NCBI GenBank assembly: GCA_036245525.1
Contig: BTPG01000006.1
Coordinates: 73,257,526-73,321,525 of the forward strand
DNA: 64,000 nt
Reading direction: 5' to 3'
Source: Semisulcospira habei
Taxonomy: Eukaryota; Mollusca; Gastropoda; Semisulcospiridae
Shown here: one piece after another, positions 30,098-42,616 of the stretch
How the letters are laid out: the number at the start of each line of letters is the position of its first letter
Numbering within the stretch: position 1 is the first letter of the stretch
The notes under the pieces: generated by a model
Told to the model about the DNA's origin: nothing
Databases searched by the model: none
Seen by the model: only the letters and a program-made list of their open reading frames with translations
Position numbers and translations under genes: made by a program

Positions 30098-30137
30098 CCT
30101 GTTTTTGAGTGGACACTCATAAAAGACCATTCATTTA

Positions 30138-30304
30138 GGTGGCTGTAGAAAATAACCCAACAAAGAAAGAAGCACGCTTAGAAAAGAAAGTTACAACGCA
30201 ACAATAATTTGTGTTATAACTGTCTTTTCTAAGCGTGAGCAGTTCCTCGTCGGGTTATTCTCAGAATTTTACAGGCTTTTCTGGTCTGGACTGGGTGGCT
30301 GTAG
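30138..30304. mobile_element. family D foldback with 11 bp duplication
   Basis: Body 30149-30293 between GGTGGCTGTAG at 30138-30148 and 30294-30304. Left arm CACGCTTAGAAAAGAAAGTTACAAC pairs with GTTATAACTGTCTTTTCTAAGCGTG. The end ...GGTCTGGACTG matches other D copies. The long target duplication suits retroposition rather than TTAA cut-and-paste. Confidence 0.82.
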
Positions 30305-30390
30305 CCCCTAAATGGTGGTTTTTCACTCATTGTGCACGAGGTACGAAATACCCACATTTTCGAGTTATCATCCGAGGACTGCATTACAAT

Positions 30391-30505
30391 TCAGGAGACA
30401 GATCGACCATGATAGTTCGAGGATGGTGGCAGACTAGCTTGGCGCTTATAGGCGCAAAGCAATTCTGCCACCACCCTTGAACTATCATGGTCGAGCCATA
30501 TCTTG
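30391..30505. repeat. family B hairpin core (B2/B3 type)
   Basis: CAGGAGACAGATCGACCATGATAGTTCGAGG ... CCACCACCCTTGAACTATCATGGTCGAGCC. GGTGGCAG/CTGCCACC replaces GTGCCAG/CTGGCAC, a matched change. Outer flank ...GGGCAGAATGGAGATAA has lost TTAA. Confidence 0.85.
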
Positions 30506-31071
30506 CTGCGGTGTGTCGCGGGCAGAATGGAGATAATGACAGATGGCACGTTTTTGCTCTTCAGAATTTCTCCACGTATCTTTTTAGACCACGCTTTTTT
30601 GTTAAAAGAGGTGATTGCTCAGGAAAGGTTCTAGCGTACAGATCACCTTTGTCCCTTACAAGTTAGTCGGAAACAGTGATTGGAACTACAGCTTGTTACT
30701 GTGTCGAGCTTTCCCCGAAGTAGGCATGACCCCGACAGTGACTATCCAGTCGAACTGTCGATCGGTAATTTGTAGGATCCGCCCGTCCCCCGCCCGTTTA
30801 CACAAGGCGCACACCGGTCGTCTCCCTCGATTCGCTACCGCTAATATCAGCTGTAGTCAATCGAGGCAGACAGCCAGTGTGGGCAGGCCCAGTGCCCTAG
30901 ATGCAGATGTATTCATGTTACACGATCGGTCCAGTCTGTAATTAGTCATGACTTGTCAGGGAACGGAAGAAGAGCTAATATATAATTTGGCGCTGAACTG
31001 CCAGTCGCTGAAATTAGGAACATGATACATTTTGTAACGCAATACTCAAATCTGTGAGAGTAAAGTTAATA
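30506..31071. other. unassigned interval
   Basis: Frame 30615-30941 (+) has no domain signature. Nothing else recognised. Confidence 0.35.
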
Positions 31072-31283
31072 TTAACCCTTTCTCTGCCAGTGATCACGAA
31101 TTTTGCGTATGAAGTGACTGCATACAGACCCGAAATTTTGCTTGGACAAAAATAGTCAGAAAGGACTCAGAACCAGCAAGAGACATCAATCCTCATGAGA
31201 CCCCGCATTCGCGGGGGCTCATGAGGGTTTATGTCTCTTGCAGCTTGGGAGCGTTCGCCTTGCCCCACCAGTTAAGGGGTCAA
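31072..31283. mobile_element. family A2 MITE
   Basis: TTAA 31072-31075 | CCCTTTCTCTGCCAGTGATC ... CCCCACCAGTTAAGGGG... | TCAA 31280-31283 region. A2 flank with ACGAATTTTGCGTATGAAG. Hairpin 31176-31241 (GCAAGAGACATCAATCC arm; right ATGTCTCTTGC). Seven bases before the next family C copy. Confidence 0.85.
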
Positions 31284-31286
31284 AGA

Positions 31287-31379
31287 CTAACCCTTTGGCT
31301 GTTGGTAGCGGTTTTTGTCGCAATGATTCCTGCGGGAATAATCGCGATAAAAACCGCCACCGACCGCCAAAGGGGTTAA
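31287..31379. mobile_element. family C palindromic element
   Basis: CTAA|CCCTTTGGCTGTTGGTAGCG ... CGACCGCCAAAGGGG|TTAA 31376-31379. Arms GCGGTTTTTGTCGCAATGATTCC and GGAATAATCGCGATAAAAACCGC pair almost perfectly. Confidence 0.9.
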
Positions 31380-31551
31380 TATGTCATGACGACCGTCGCG
31401 ATATAGTCATGGAAATCACTGGGCCGTATTGGTCCAAATCAAAGATCGACAGACTTCCATGATGGCGGTGCCATGCTTGCTTCACGATAGGTCTATGTGG
31501 CAATACGAAATTAGTAGTCTTTTCACCATGAGATAATTTCTGTATGATGAA

Positions 31552-31650
31552 GGCAAAAAACAATAAGTTCATTCTTGCGAAAAACGAGACTTTCATTGTA
31601 ATACAATGAAAATCTCGCTTTTCACAAGAATGGACTTGCTGTCTTTCGCC
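31552..31650. repeat. family G foldback
   Basis: GGCAAAAAACAATAAGTTCA...ACGAGACTTTCATTGTA pairs with TACAATGAAAATCTCGC...TGGACTTGCTGTCTTTCGCC. The palindrome is almost loop-free at TACAATG. Confidence 0.85.
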
Positions 31651-32046
31651 TCCACAGGGCAGAGCTGCCTCCACTGCACTGTGGCCCGAAATCTATATTG
31701 CAATGACGTTGATAATATACGCCCTGATACATGGCGGTATCTCGGGTCCATGTTCTTCAGGACCGTCATCTGTGGACATGGACAGCAAACTCTTCTGTGA
31801 TCGTAGTCTCTCCAATTATTGACCCTGACTTTCTGCTGTAAAGCTGGCATCATCGTGCAGGAATAGAGATGTAAATGGGACTCGTGCATGCAAGCAAGAT
31901 GGTCAGATTCTCTTTAGGTTCTGTACCTTTTGCAGCTGGTTCAAAACTGCAAACGGAGAAAGTCAGCAATGCCAGACGCTCACACGGGACCATACAAATT
32001 TGGAGTTGGGGGTTGGGTGGAGTATAAATCGGACCCGTTCTTGCAA
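31651..32046. other. unassigned interval with family A remnant
   Basis: GCAAGCAAGATGGTCAGATTC...TACCTTTTGCAGC at 31890-31940 resembles a decayed A hairpin. No gene. Confidence 0.4.
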
Positions 32047-32111
32047 GCAAGAGGGATAGATCCTCATGAGCCCCTGCTAGAGCAGGGCTCATGAGGATCT
32101 ATGCCTCTTGC
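32047..32111. repeat. family A hairpin core
   Basis: GCAAGAGGGATAGATCC and GGATCTATGCCTCTTGC; apex GAGCCCCTGCTAGAGCAGGGCTC, where CCCCTGC/GCAGGG is a matched change from CCCCCGC/GCGGGGG. Confidence 0.92.
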
Positions 32112-32573
32112 AGATGGCTGGTACCTACAGGCTCTGTCACAGCCAGACGATCACACGGGACTATTGTTTTGACAAGGACTACCTTTTCTTTGCGGACGGC
32201 CATTGTTTGTGGTAGCAGTGATGCGGTTTGCTCCGGAGTTAGTAGTAGAAATTAGTCCCGATACCCTCCTCCGTTGGAGCATGGATCTAGATAGAATATA
32301 CCGCTACGCTCACAAGAACTAACGTAAAAATAAAAAATTGACACTTTTTAATGTAGAGCAAACGTGACGTCGATGCTGATGACTATGACGATGATGATGA
32401 CGACGACGACGACGACGACGACGATGATGATGATGATAATGATGATGATGATGATGATGATTGAGGATACAGTTTTACTTTTAGCATTAATAAACTGCCC
32501 CGCTAAAATACAACACAAAGATCACAAATAAATCACGCAAAGTGAAAAGAGACAATTTAGACAGGCTGTGAAA
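32112..32573. other. unassigned interval with GAC/GAT tract
   Basis: Trinucleotide repeat (GAC then GAT) at about 32376-32462. Nothing else recognised. Confidence 0.6.
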
Positions 32574-32672
32574 AGCAAAGGAAAGCATGTGCATGTTTGT
32601 GAAAAGCAAGATTTTCATTGTGTGACTATCAAAATCTCGCTTTTCACAAAAAAGGACTTACTATCTTCTGCC
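32574..32672. repeat. family G foldback
   Basis: TTTGTGAAAAGCAAGATTTTCATTG pairs with CAAAATCTCGCTTTTCACAAAA; outer GCAAAGGAAAGC/ACTATCTTCTGCC pairing is weak. Confidence 0.8.
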
Positions 32673-33084
32673 TCGACAAAACAGGCTGCGGGTGGCCATG
32701 AAGGTCTATGCCGTAGCAGGTCTTGGGGGTCTTGTTCTGCAAAGCCTGTCGGTTTGATTGGAGAAAGATTGTGCGCTGATTAAAGGCAAACACTGGCTAT
32801 AGACCCGTATATCCTGAACAGACTGGATTTCTCTCCCCTTGAAAAGGGGGAGTAATTAGAATATCGGACAAACATACGTGCTTCCAGAGAAATTCGTTAG
32901 CGGAAGGTCTTATCTATGGCGCGCCTGCTGCGAATCCTGTACACACGCAAAAGACCATAGATCTTCGTGTGTTCTCGCAAAACGCAGAGGCCCATGATAA
33001 CTTTGTAATATTTAGTTTCCTTGATTTGCATCTTTTGCTCTTGATGTGTATATGGTATTCTGCATGCGTCTGTCTTCAATTGTG
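32673..33084. other. unassigned interval
   Basis: GACCATAGATCTTCGTGTGTTC near 32951 faintly resembles family A. No gene. Confidence 0.35.
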
Positions 33085-33162
33085 TTATGTGTGCTGGTCT
33101 GTGATAATGGACATTACGGCCTAAGACCGTAAGGTCCAAAATCACAGACCAGCACACAAATA
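33085..33162. repeat. family H foldback
   Basis: TGTGTGCTGGTCTGTGATAATGGAC pairs with GTCCAAAATCACAGACCAGCACACA around TTACGGCCTAAGACCGTAA, itself self-complementary. Second copy at 12640-12720. Confidence 0.87.
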
Positions 33163-33410
33163 TAACTGTAAGGTCGAAAATTAAATCACAGACGAGGACT
33201 TGTGTAAGGGCTGATTTTTTCACAAGAGCACTGAGACTGCGGCACGTATATTCAAACATCAGACATCACCGAAGTGCGAAAATAGTACAGTTACATATAT
33301 ACAGCATTTCCTTGTCTGTGTGGTGATAATGAAATATATGCATTTCGATGTCACGTCGGTTGATATCGTGTAAACGCAAAATCTGCACGTTCACCTAAGC
33401 CAGTCCAAAG

Positions 33411-33475
33411 TGAGAAAAAACCCAGCGGAAAAGAAACACGCTTAGAAAAGACAGTTACAACACAATTTTTGATAT
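33411..33475. repeat. family D left arm only
   Basis: GAAAAAACCCAGCGGAAAAGAAACACGCTTAGAAAAGACAG...ACAACACAA; the right arm is absent. Confidence 0.7.
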
Positions 33476-34052
<577 letters not shown>

Positions 34053-36051
34053 TTAATCCAGCCGGGAACTGAGTCGCATGTCTATGTATGCCCGGACAAT
34101 TTAGTCGATTTCTGCAAGAAGAGAACTGCCGGCACAAAACCTTTCATCATACCCACTATAGCGGTCCATGAAGTTGGTAAATTAATTACATCCTTGGAAA
34201 ATAAAAAATCATCAGGACTGAATGAGATTAGTGCGAAAATACTCAAGATATCACTCCCATACATTGTAGAGAGTATCACTTATATCTCCAACCTCTGTAT
34301 TAATTTTAATTGTTTTCCACACGCATTTAAAGACGCGAAAGTAATACCTATACCTAAATCTAAAGATCTTAGTGAAATTAATAAGTTTAGGCCCATATCA
34401 CTTCTACCTGTTCTGTCCAAGCCCTTAGAACGGCATATTCACAAGCATCTATCTATATATCTGGAAAGCCGAACATTAATCTATTCATTGCAGTCGGGCT
34501 TCAGATCAGAACACTCATATCACACTGCGCTGATACGGATGATAGACACCTGGTTATCTTCCATCAACGACTCAAAACTTACAGGAGTCATGTTTCTAGA
34601 TTTTCGTAAAGCCTTTGATCTAGTAAACCAGGAAATACTGATCAAGAAAGTATCCATGTACACCAACAACTCGGCGTCGTTTCTCAAATCCTACCTCGAA
34701 GGTAGAAAACAAAAGGTATTACTAAATGGCTCATACTCGAATCAAGGTTTAGTGAAGCATGGCGCACCACAGGGCTCTATTCTTGGTCCCCTTCTATTCT
34801 GCTTGTTTATAAATGATCTTCCTCTTGCGATAAAAAATGAAAGCGTTACATGTGATATGTTTGCAGATGATGCTGCTGTACACACGCCAGATAAGGATAT
34901 ATCAAACATCAATTCACGACTGCAAAACACACTGCAAGATATTGATGAATGGTGCAGTCATAATATTATGATTTTAAACCAGGTAAAAACGGAGAGCATG
35001 GTAATTAGCACCCGCCAAAAACACCAGCTTGGCTCTCTCTCACTCAGTCTGTCTCTCCAAGGCAAAACCATCAGCCAAGTTACTAACCATCGCCTGCTAG
35101 GAGTCACGGTGGACAACCAGCTTAGGTGGCAGCTACACATCAGTAACGTTTGTAAAATTGTCTCCAGAAATCTGTACATCTTAGCAAAACTTAAACACAT
35201 TACTGATATGGAGACACGTCAACTGTTCTTCAATGCCCATATTAGATCGCATATAGACTATGCTTCTACTGTGTGGGATGGTTCGAGAGATGTCAATTTG
35301 AAAAGATTGAACTCTCTATATCGGAGAGCTGCCAAACTAATACTCCCTGATCCCAGCTTAACTACTGACCAAAAATTGGCAGCCTTAAAAATTCTGACCC
35401 TGAAAGATCATCTAATTTACAATAAGGGAATGGTTATGTTCAAGGCATTAAACGATAAGCTACCCCGATATATCACATCGCTATTTACCGTCCAGTCATC
35501 AACATACTCCAGATCAAGAAAATCCCTTATTGTGCCGCGACCTAGAATTGATCTCTATAAAACGAGTTTGACGTTCTCTGGCTCTAGTCTTTGGAATGCC
35601 TTGCCTAGAAACGTCACGACATCAGCTACTTTCTCCTCGTTTAAAGTCAGTCTCATCAAGTACTTATTTTTGTCAGCAGCATCCCCGTGACTGTGCACAT
35701 ATTGAAAAATACTATTTCTCATTAGATCATTAATTGCGTGTATCACAGGTTTCGACTGATGACTCATATTTATTCGGTACAGCTTGTATGTAGCCAGCTA
35801 CTCATATGACTGACTAGCTTAAGCCGCGTAAGCGTGTGTGTGCACGTGTGTGCGTGTGCGTTGTGCGTGTGTGCGTGTGCGCACGTGTATATTAGAGATA
35901 GAAAGTGGCGTGCTCAAATGTGCATGCGTTATGTATGCGTATTAGGTTGTGTGTATTCTTATTATATTATTTTAATTAAACCTCACAACATGTCATTATG
36001 CCCGACCAGTAAAGTTGGTAATTCCTATGTCACTTCCCCCCAACATTATTA

Positions 36052-36083
<32 letters not shown>

Positions 36084-36262
36084 ATTTTTTTCATTCTTGG
36101 CTTGTGCTGTGTCATGTAATTTTTTTCCTTCTTAGTAGTAGAAAACAATTAGTACGATAGTAACTCTGTAATCAGTAGATTAGCAACGGCAAGTTCGAAA
36201 AATGGTTGTTACTACCAAAACTTTTACCGTTGTCAAATAAAGGATCATTGTCATTGTCATTG
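34053..36262 (+). mobile_element. 5'-truncated L2/CR1-like LINE
   Basis: Starts immediately after the (CT)n tract, carries an uninterrupted RT frame (to 35690), a ~550 bp 3' region and a terminal AATAAAGGATCATTGTCATTGTC tail before another (CT) patch at 36263-36285. The short tandem tail (ATTGTC)n is typical of LINEs that end in simple repeats rather than poly(A). No clean target duplication can be seen because both flanks are CT repeat. Confidence 0.87.
34080..35690 (+). pseudogene. L2/CR1-like reverse transcriptase, 5' truncated
   Basis: One open frame of about 535 codons entering from the truncated edge; the nominal start at 34194 is TTG and not meaningful. Order of motifs: ENKKSSGLNEISAKIL, KVIPIPKSKDLSEINKFRPI (fingers), VMFLDFRKAFDLVNQ (motif A Asp), GAPQGSILGPLLFCLFINDL (motif B), MFADDAAVHT (catalytic DD), then thumb HRLLGVTVDNQLRW. 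The C-terminus contains SHIDYASTVWDG, as in L2/CR1/Jockey-group elements. It is free of stops, so a relatively young copy. The endonuclease is missing. Confidence 0.9.
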
Positions 36263-36599
36263 TCTCTCTCTCTCTCTCTCTCTCTTTCGCGAGTGAGTTC
36301 GAGCTCACGAATGTAGCACACCCAAAAAAGTTCTAAGTCAATTAGCGAAGCAAAATTAGGCGATTTCGTCACTAATAAAGCTTCTACTGTTTGGATATTA
36401 CCACCAGTGTCTTGGCCTATCTACGCTGATCATAACGGTGTAAATTTGGACTTTGTGCGACCACAGACTTCTGCCATCTGACTGGTGTTCCTGTATCGCC
36501 ATTAAACTGAGTACGGCGATCGTCGGGATGATTGTTAATACAACACTGCCAGCTACGTGTATTGTGTAGTGCTGTGTATTACTGTGTAGCACTGTTGTG

Positions 36600-37615
36600 T
36601 CAATCGAACTGTGCTACGGTGGCATACAAAGAAGCTCTATCCGCAGATTCACCCGAGGTCTCTGGAATTACATCACCTTTAGTTACTGTCAGTGACATTC
36701 AGCGTATAATCGACAAGCAGACACAGGTGATTGACGAGAAACTGGGGTCTCTTCGTGCCGACCTTAGTGATGTGTTGACCTCTATACAGGCGATTGGCAC
36801 CGACATTGCTGACTTGAAGCAACGCGCTCGCAGCCTGGAGGACACCTGCAAAGAACTGACTGAGAAGCAGGATGAGGTTTCCGAATCTGTAGAAGAATTG
36901 CAGGAGGACATGGAAGATCTGCGGAAACGCTACGAGGAGGAACTAGACAAGCTAGAGGCGTTCTCACGTAGGGACAATCTGCGACTTTTGGGAATCGTAG
37001 AAACGCCAGGCGAGACCTTCGATTCCTGTGCCAATACTGGAATGTCTGCAGGGCACAGTGCCAAATAAAACCTGGACGGAGGAAGATTTGGTACGCGCAC
37101 ACCGGGTGGGGAACAAACCGGACTTTGCTTCTGTAGCAGCCAACCGTGCCAGAGCCAACAACAAGCCCCGCCCCATGATCGTGAAGTTCGCGAGATGGAG
37201 GGACAAGAGGGACGTCCTGACCAAGGGTCGTGCTGCACTCAAGCAAAAGGGGGTCAACGTTGCTGGCGACTTAACCAACCGTCAACACGAACAGATCAGA
37301 CTGCACCGGGAAAAAGGCATGCGGGCGTACTACAAGGGGAACAAGCTGGTCGTCGCTGGACCCCTAGAACAACGAAACTACGACACCGAAAACTTCGGCC
37401 GCCGCCATGTAACAGACAACAGCGTCAACAGAAGACCGGACAACCATATCCAAGGACTCGGTGCCGCCGCAGCTACTGGTCAGCAGGTCAACGCGACACC
37501 GACACGTGCGTCACACTCGGTATCCCCGCTACAGCCTTCACCTAAACCAGCGAAATGGCGCCGGCCACACAGTTCCCCTACAATTGAGGTCGGGGACGAT
37601 TCCGGTGACCCGTGA
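36600..37615 (+). pseudogene. LINE ORF1p-like RNA-binding protein, frameshifted
   Basis: Two overlapping frames (to 37068 and from 37028) together encode a protein like L1 ORF1p. An N-terminal coiled coil (SDIQRIIDKQTQVIDEKLG ... EELQEDMEDLRKRYEEELDK) is followed by FSRRDNLRLLGI (RRM-like entry) and, after the frameshift near 37030-37060, by a C-terminal domain with RPMIVKFARWRDKRDVL. Family knowledge: ORF1p trimerises through the coiled coil and coats LINE RNA. A low-complexity tail (HSVSPLQPSPKPAKWRRPH) ends the protein. Start codon uncertain. Confidence 0.8.
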
Positions 37616-37657
37616 TATGTCGGCCAAGCCGCGTCTCCCACCTCAATTGCACGGGAT

Positions 37658-38587
37658 GTGTCGCCGATGCGCGCGTGTGTTGCAGAGCAGCCAGTAGATA
37701 GTGTGTTGCATACACTTACCTTTCTGTCATGGAATGTTGATGGACTGTGGAGCAAGCTATCTGACCCAGACTTTCTAAAATATGTAAGTAATTATGACAT
37801 TGTGTGTTTGTTTGAAACATTTTTAGACAATGCTTTCGTCCCGCCTGACTGCTGGTCTGATTTCACGTTTTTCCTTACCTGCAGTCAAACTGTCACGTCA
37901 AGGAAGAAGCTCGGGAGGAGTTGTTCTGTTAGTAAAAAAAAAAATGTGTATGCCAAGTTTGTTTTCAAAGTGAATATGACATGCGCTTAAAGTGTCTTTC
38001 TCAAACTTGACAGATCATTGTTTGGTACTGAATGCGATGTGCTTTTGGTCGCGTGCTATGTTCCGCCCAAAGACTCACCATTTTATAGACAATTACCGTA
38101 CGACTGCTTGTTAGAAGAATTAGAACAGTGTCTTGCTAGTGCCCTCGAGCAATTTGGAGACATTCATTTCCTAATGTGTGGTGATTTTAAGCTAATAACT
38201 AATACCGCTCTATTTGAACCTTCACGGTTCACTGAAGATATGACTGTAAATATATTTGGAAGAAAACTATTGGATTTGTGTGCATGTTTTGAACTGATGA
38301 TTTTGAATGGGTTCTGTAGCCCTGATCTGTCAAAGCATCTGACATTTATCTCTCCCACTGGTTGTAGTATTAATGATTATTTTGTTGCATCTCCTGTCTT
38401 TATTTGTTTGTGTGGCAAACTTGAAATTGGCGAGAAGATAGAGTCTGTGCACATGCCGCTGGTCCTTATTGTGTCTTGTATACGTGTATCACCCCACAAC
38501 GATGTTTCTGATGACGATACGCAGTGTTTTTCATTGATAAGATTATCTGGGAACCTGCTAAGGCCCAAACGCTCAGCGACAGTTTAG
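37658..38587 (+). pseudogene. LINE AP-like endonuclease, broken
   Basis: LTFLSWNVDGLWSKLSDPDF is the N-terminal strand of the exonuclease-endonuclease-phosphatase fold (Asn of WN). After a frame break near 37880-38010 come CYVPPKDSPF, the strand FLMCGDFKLITN (normally GDFN, here GDFK, so a key residue is altered) and the NDYFVAS segment (normally IDY..). In the family this domain nicks target DNA. The GDFN change and frame breaks make it non-functional. Confidence 0.8.
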
Positions 38588-38829
38588 CTACTCCTGCATT
38601 CCAGTAGTAGCTGCTACTGCTGAGATCGATCATGATATTAATAGTGCATTAGACATTTTCACAGGTGCTATCAAAGACGCTGCTAGTTGCATGACAAAAC
38701 AATTTCGCTCCTCCACAGGCAACACACACAAAACAAACACCGCTAGTCACCCTTGGTTTGACCAGAAATGCAGAAATTCAAAAATGAGAACGCGTAAAGC
38801 CTTACGTACATACACAAAAAAACAAAACC

Positions 38830-40200
38830 ATGGAAAATAAAGCAACGTTTGTTAATGAGAGAAAACAATACAAGAGATTACTTAGAGCTAACGAAATCAA
38901 TTTTAAGAGGGAAACTGTTGACAAAATTCTTGAGTATAGACATAACTCTCAGGCATTTTGGATGGAAATAAAGAAATGGAAAAGAAAACGTCGTTTAAGA
39001 AACAATATAACAAAGAAGAAGTGGTTTGATAACTTCTCTAGCATTTTAAATGAAAACATAGCGCAGCAAGAGAATAATGATGATGTATTTTTATCAGAAG
39101 ACTATGAGTCTGATGAAGCATTATTTCATGATCTAGATATTAACATAGAAGAAGCAGAAGTTATTGCTGTTTTAAAACATGCCAAAGCAGGAAAGGCCCC
39201 CGGGCCTGATGGAATTATAAATGAAGTTCTTAAAGTCTCCAACCCAGCTATCATCTCCTTTCTCACTATGTATTTTAACGCTTTGTTCAACAAAGGGTTG
39301 TTCCCCAGCTAATGGTCTAAAGCTATTATTTTCCCACTTCACAAGAAAGGAGATGTAAATAATCCAGATAATTATCGTGGTATTGCTCTGATTAACTGTG
39401 TTAGTAAACTGTATACCTGCATTTTGAACAGAAGGTTAACAGACTGGACCGGAGGAACATAATATTCTGTCTGAAACACAAGCCGGGTTTAGGAAATCCT
39501 ATTCTACTGAGGACCATATATTTACACTTTATGCTATTGTTTAAAAACAACTTTTACAAAATAAGAAAGTTTATGTGGCTTTTGTTGACTTCCGCAAAGC
39601 CTTCGATACTGTTAAAAGAGGTGTGCTTTGGAATATTTTACTGAAGGCTGGAGTGCGCGGCAAAATGCTTTCAGCTATGAAGGCAATGTATGACTCAGTG
39701 AAATTTTGTGTTAGAGACAGCCTGAATTGTACAGCGTATTTTGAGTGTTTCCAAGGTTTAAAACAAGGAAGTTTAGCATCGCCGACATTGTTCTCCTTTT
39801 TGATTAACGAGCTTGCTGTGTACATTATTGAAAATGGTAAACATGGCTTCCAACTAAAAACCGATGCAGCAGAACTGTTTTTGTTGATGTTTGCAGATGA
39901 CATTGCTTGTTTTCATCAACCCCCAATGGCCTTCAGACTCAGCTGAACAATTTATACAAAGAAGCATCTAAACTTGGTTTGTCTGTTAACCTAGACAAGA
40001 CAAAAATAATTGTGTTTCGAAATGGTGGGTAGAAGTTGTCAATATGTATAAGTACCTTGGGTTAAACTTTACCACACGTTTGAGTCTAAACACATCCTTC
40101 GATGACTTAGTCACTAAGGCAAAAAAATGTGTAATAGATATTTTCTGTATGTTGAAAAGAATATCAACTGCGCAAGTCCTGATGTTTTTATTTTCAAGCT
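38830..40200 (+). pseudogene. LINE reverse transcriptase, broken
   Basis: Frame 38830-39312 has KAGKAPGPDGIINEVLK (RT entry motif) and stops at TAA 39310. The sequence then resumes with FPLHKKGDVNNPDNYRGIAL, breaks again near 39460, and continues at 39575-39946 with AFVDFRKAFDTVKRGVLW (motif A), GLKQGSLASPTLFSFLINEL (motif B) and LMFADDIACF (catalytic DD). Weak homology continues to YKYLGLNFTT near 40050-40070. At least three disabling mutations. Confidence 0.85.
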
Positions 40201-40205
40201 GTTAA

Positions 40206-40328
<123 letters not shown>

Positions 40329-40431
40329 TGATATAAACATCGCCATATGGCTTTTATATACACCTGAAATATAAATTATGTAATGACTCACTCCATTGTA
40401 TGGACATTTTGTCTGAACAATAAACTGTCTG

Positions 40432-40433
<2 letters not shown>

Positions 40434-40516
<83 letters not shown>
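40434..40516. repeat. (CT)n microsatellite
   Basis: About 83 bp of CT, separating the 3' end of one LINE from the truncated 5' edge of another. Confidence 0.97.
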
Positions 40517-40518
<2 letters not shown>

Positions 40519-41260
40519 ACCTGACCTGAAGAAAGCTTTTGATCTTGTCAACCGCTCTATCCTACTAAACAAAACTACCATTCTATCACATTGACTCAAA
40601 TACTGTCTCCTTTATATCTTTCTATCTCAGGGACAGAACGCAGAAAGTACTGCTAAATGGCAAATATTCCTCTGATGGTTTAGTAACTTGAAGTGTTCTA
40701 CAGGGGTCTATCCTAAGGCCCTTATTATTTAATCTATTTATTAATGATCTGCCACTGTGCATATCTCATTTAGACGCAAACTGCGATCTGTTCGCAGATG
40801 ACACGACCATATACACATCTAAAAAAAGATATCGCAACCATTAATAAGGTACTCCAACAAAGTCTTGATGAAGTAGCAAGCTGGTGCAGTGATAATCACA
40901 TGATTATTAGTATTCCAAAGACAAAGAGCATGTTAGCTACTACACGTCAGAAACACCACCATGGCCTACCACCTTTAACACTCTCCTTAGATAGCCAGCT
41001 TGTAGAACAAGTAACTAGGCATCGCTTATTAGGCGTTATAGTGGACAACTAATTAAGCTGGGAGCCACATACTGACTCTATATGCAAAACAATCTCCAAA
41101 AATCTGTTCCTGTTATCAAAACTACGCCATATATTTAATATTGATATCCGTAAACTCTTTTTCCATGCGCATATCAAAACGCATTGTGACTACGGTTCTA
41201 CCGTCTGGGATGGATGCAGCGAAGTTCACATGAAAAAAGTTAATTCCTTGTATCTGCATC
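40517..41260 (+). pseudogene. L2/CR1-like reverse transcriptase fragment
   Basis: Starts abruptly after the (CT)n tract at the RT motif A region (LKKAFDLVNRSILLNK), then a stop-containing motif B (VLQGSILRPLLFNLFINDLP), CDLFADDTTIYTSKKD and HRLLGVIVDN followed by a stop. It ends in HCDYGSTVWDGCSEVHMKKV. Closely related in order and wording to the 34.1-35.7 kb copy but with several stops, so older. Its 3' side is cut by the RTE-like insertion at about 41260. Confidence 0.85.
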
Positions 41261-41604
41261 AGTGCCGCCTTTTTTGTCTATGATGCTCCCGAGATAGGTG
41301 AAGGACTCCACCTCCTCCAACGGGCTGCCAGCAAGCAAGACTGGTTCTTCCCTGGTTGCGTTCAGCCTCATTGTCTTTGTTTTCTGTTTGTGGATGGTGA
41401 GGCCCACTTGGGACGAGATGTCAGCAAGCTTCGTGGTCTTGTACTGCATTTGTTGATGAGTGTGGGACAGTAAAGCCAAGTCGTCTGCAAAATCGAGGTC
41501 GTCAAGCTGTGTCCACAGTGTCCACTGTATTCCACTTTGTCTGTGCTCTGTGGTCCTCTTCACGACCCAGTCTATGGCCAGTAGGAAGACGAACGGAGAC
41601 AGCA
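41245..41604 (-). pseudogene. RTE-like RT fragment, motif C to thumb
   Basis: Reads on the minus strand LLSPFVFLLAIDWVVKRTTE, DDLDFADDLALLSHTHQQMQ (catalytic DD), QVGLTIHKQKTKTMRLN and ESFTYLGSIIDKKGGTDADT. Homologous to the middle of RTE-type reverse transcriptases. It stops abruptly at the join with the L2-like fragment. Confidence 0.87.
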
Positions 41605-41935
41605 AACAGCCTATTGCAGACAGAGCAGACCAACTCGACAGATGGGCCGAGTATTTTGAAGAGTTACTGAACAGACCCAGCCCACCCGACCCCCCAGACA
41701 TCCAGCCAGCAGAGACCGACCTACCCATCAGCTGTGACAGACCCAGCCGGGAAGAGATCAGAAGAGCAGTGGCATTTTTGAAGCGGAACGGCAAAACAGC
41801 AGGGCCAGATGGTATCCCAGCGGAGGCTATGAAAGCAGACCTAGAAACAACAGTAGAGATGCTGTACCCACTGTTTGGAAAGATCTGGGAAGAGGAGGTG
41901 ATGCCGGCTGACTGGTCGCCAAAGATCGCCTCCAT
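41600..41935 (+). pseudogene. RTE-like RT fragment, N-terminal part, inverted
   Basis: Plus-strand frame ADQLDRWAEYFEELLNRPSP ... PSREEIRRAVAFLKRNGKTA followed by GPDGIPAEAMKADLE and GKIWEEEVMPADWSP. This is the segment that precedes motif A in the same kind of protein as the neighbouring minus-strand fragment; the two meet head to head at about 41600. Confidence 0.85.
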
Positions 41936-42445
<510 letters not shown>

Positions 42446-42616
42446 CACACACACACAAACACACGCCACTTTAGTGTAATCGTGCTGAAATAGTTTATTA
42501 TCGTTTTGGGTGTGTGTATGTATGTACATGTTGTATTTGTACGGTATGCACTCTTTATGTTTTCTTGTTACTATTTTGAAAAAAAAGCTTCAATAAAAAA
42601 TAAATAATACAAATTC

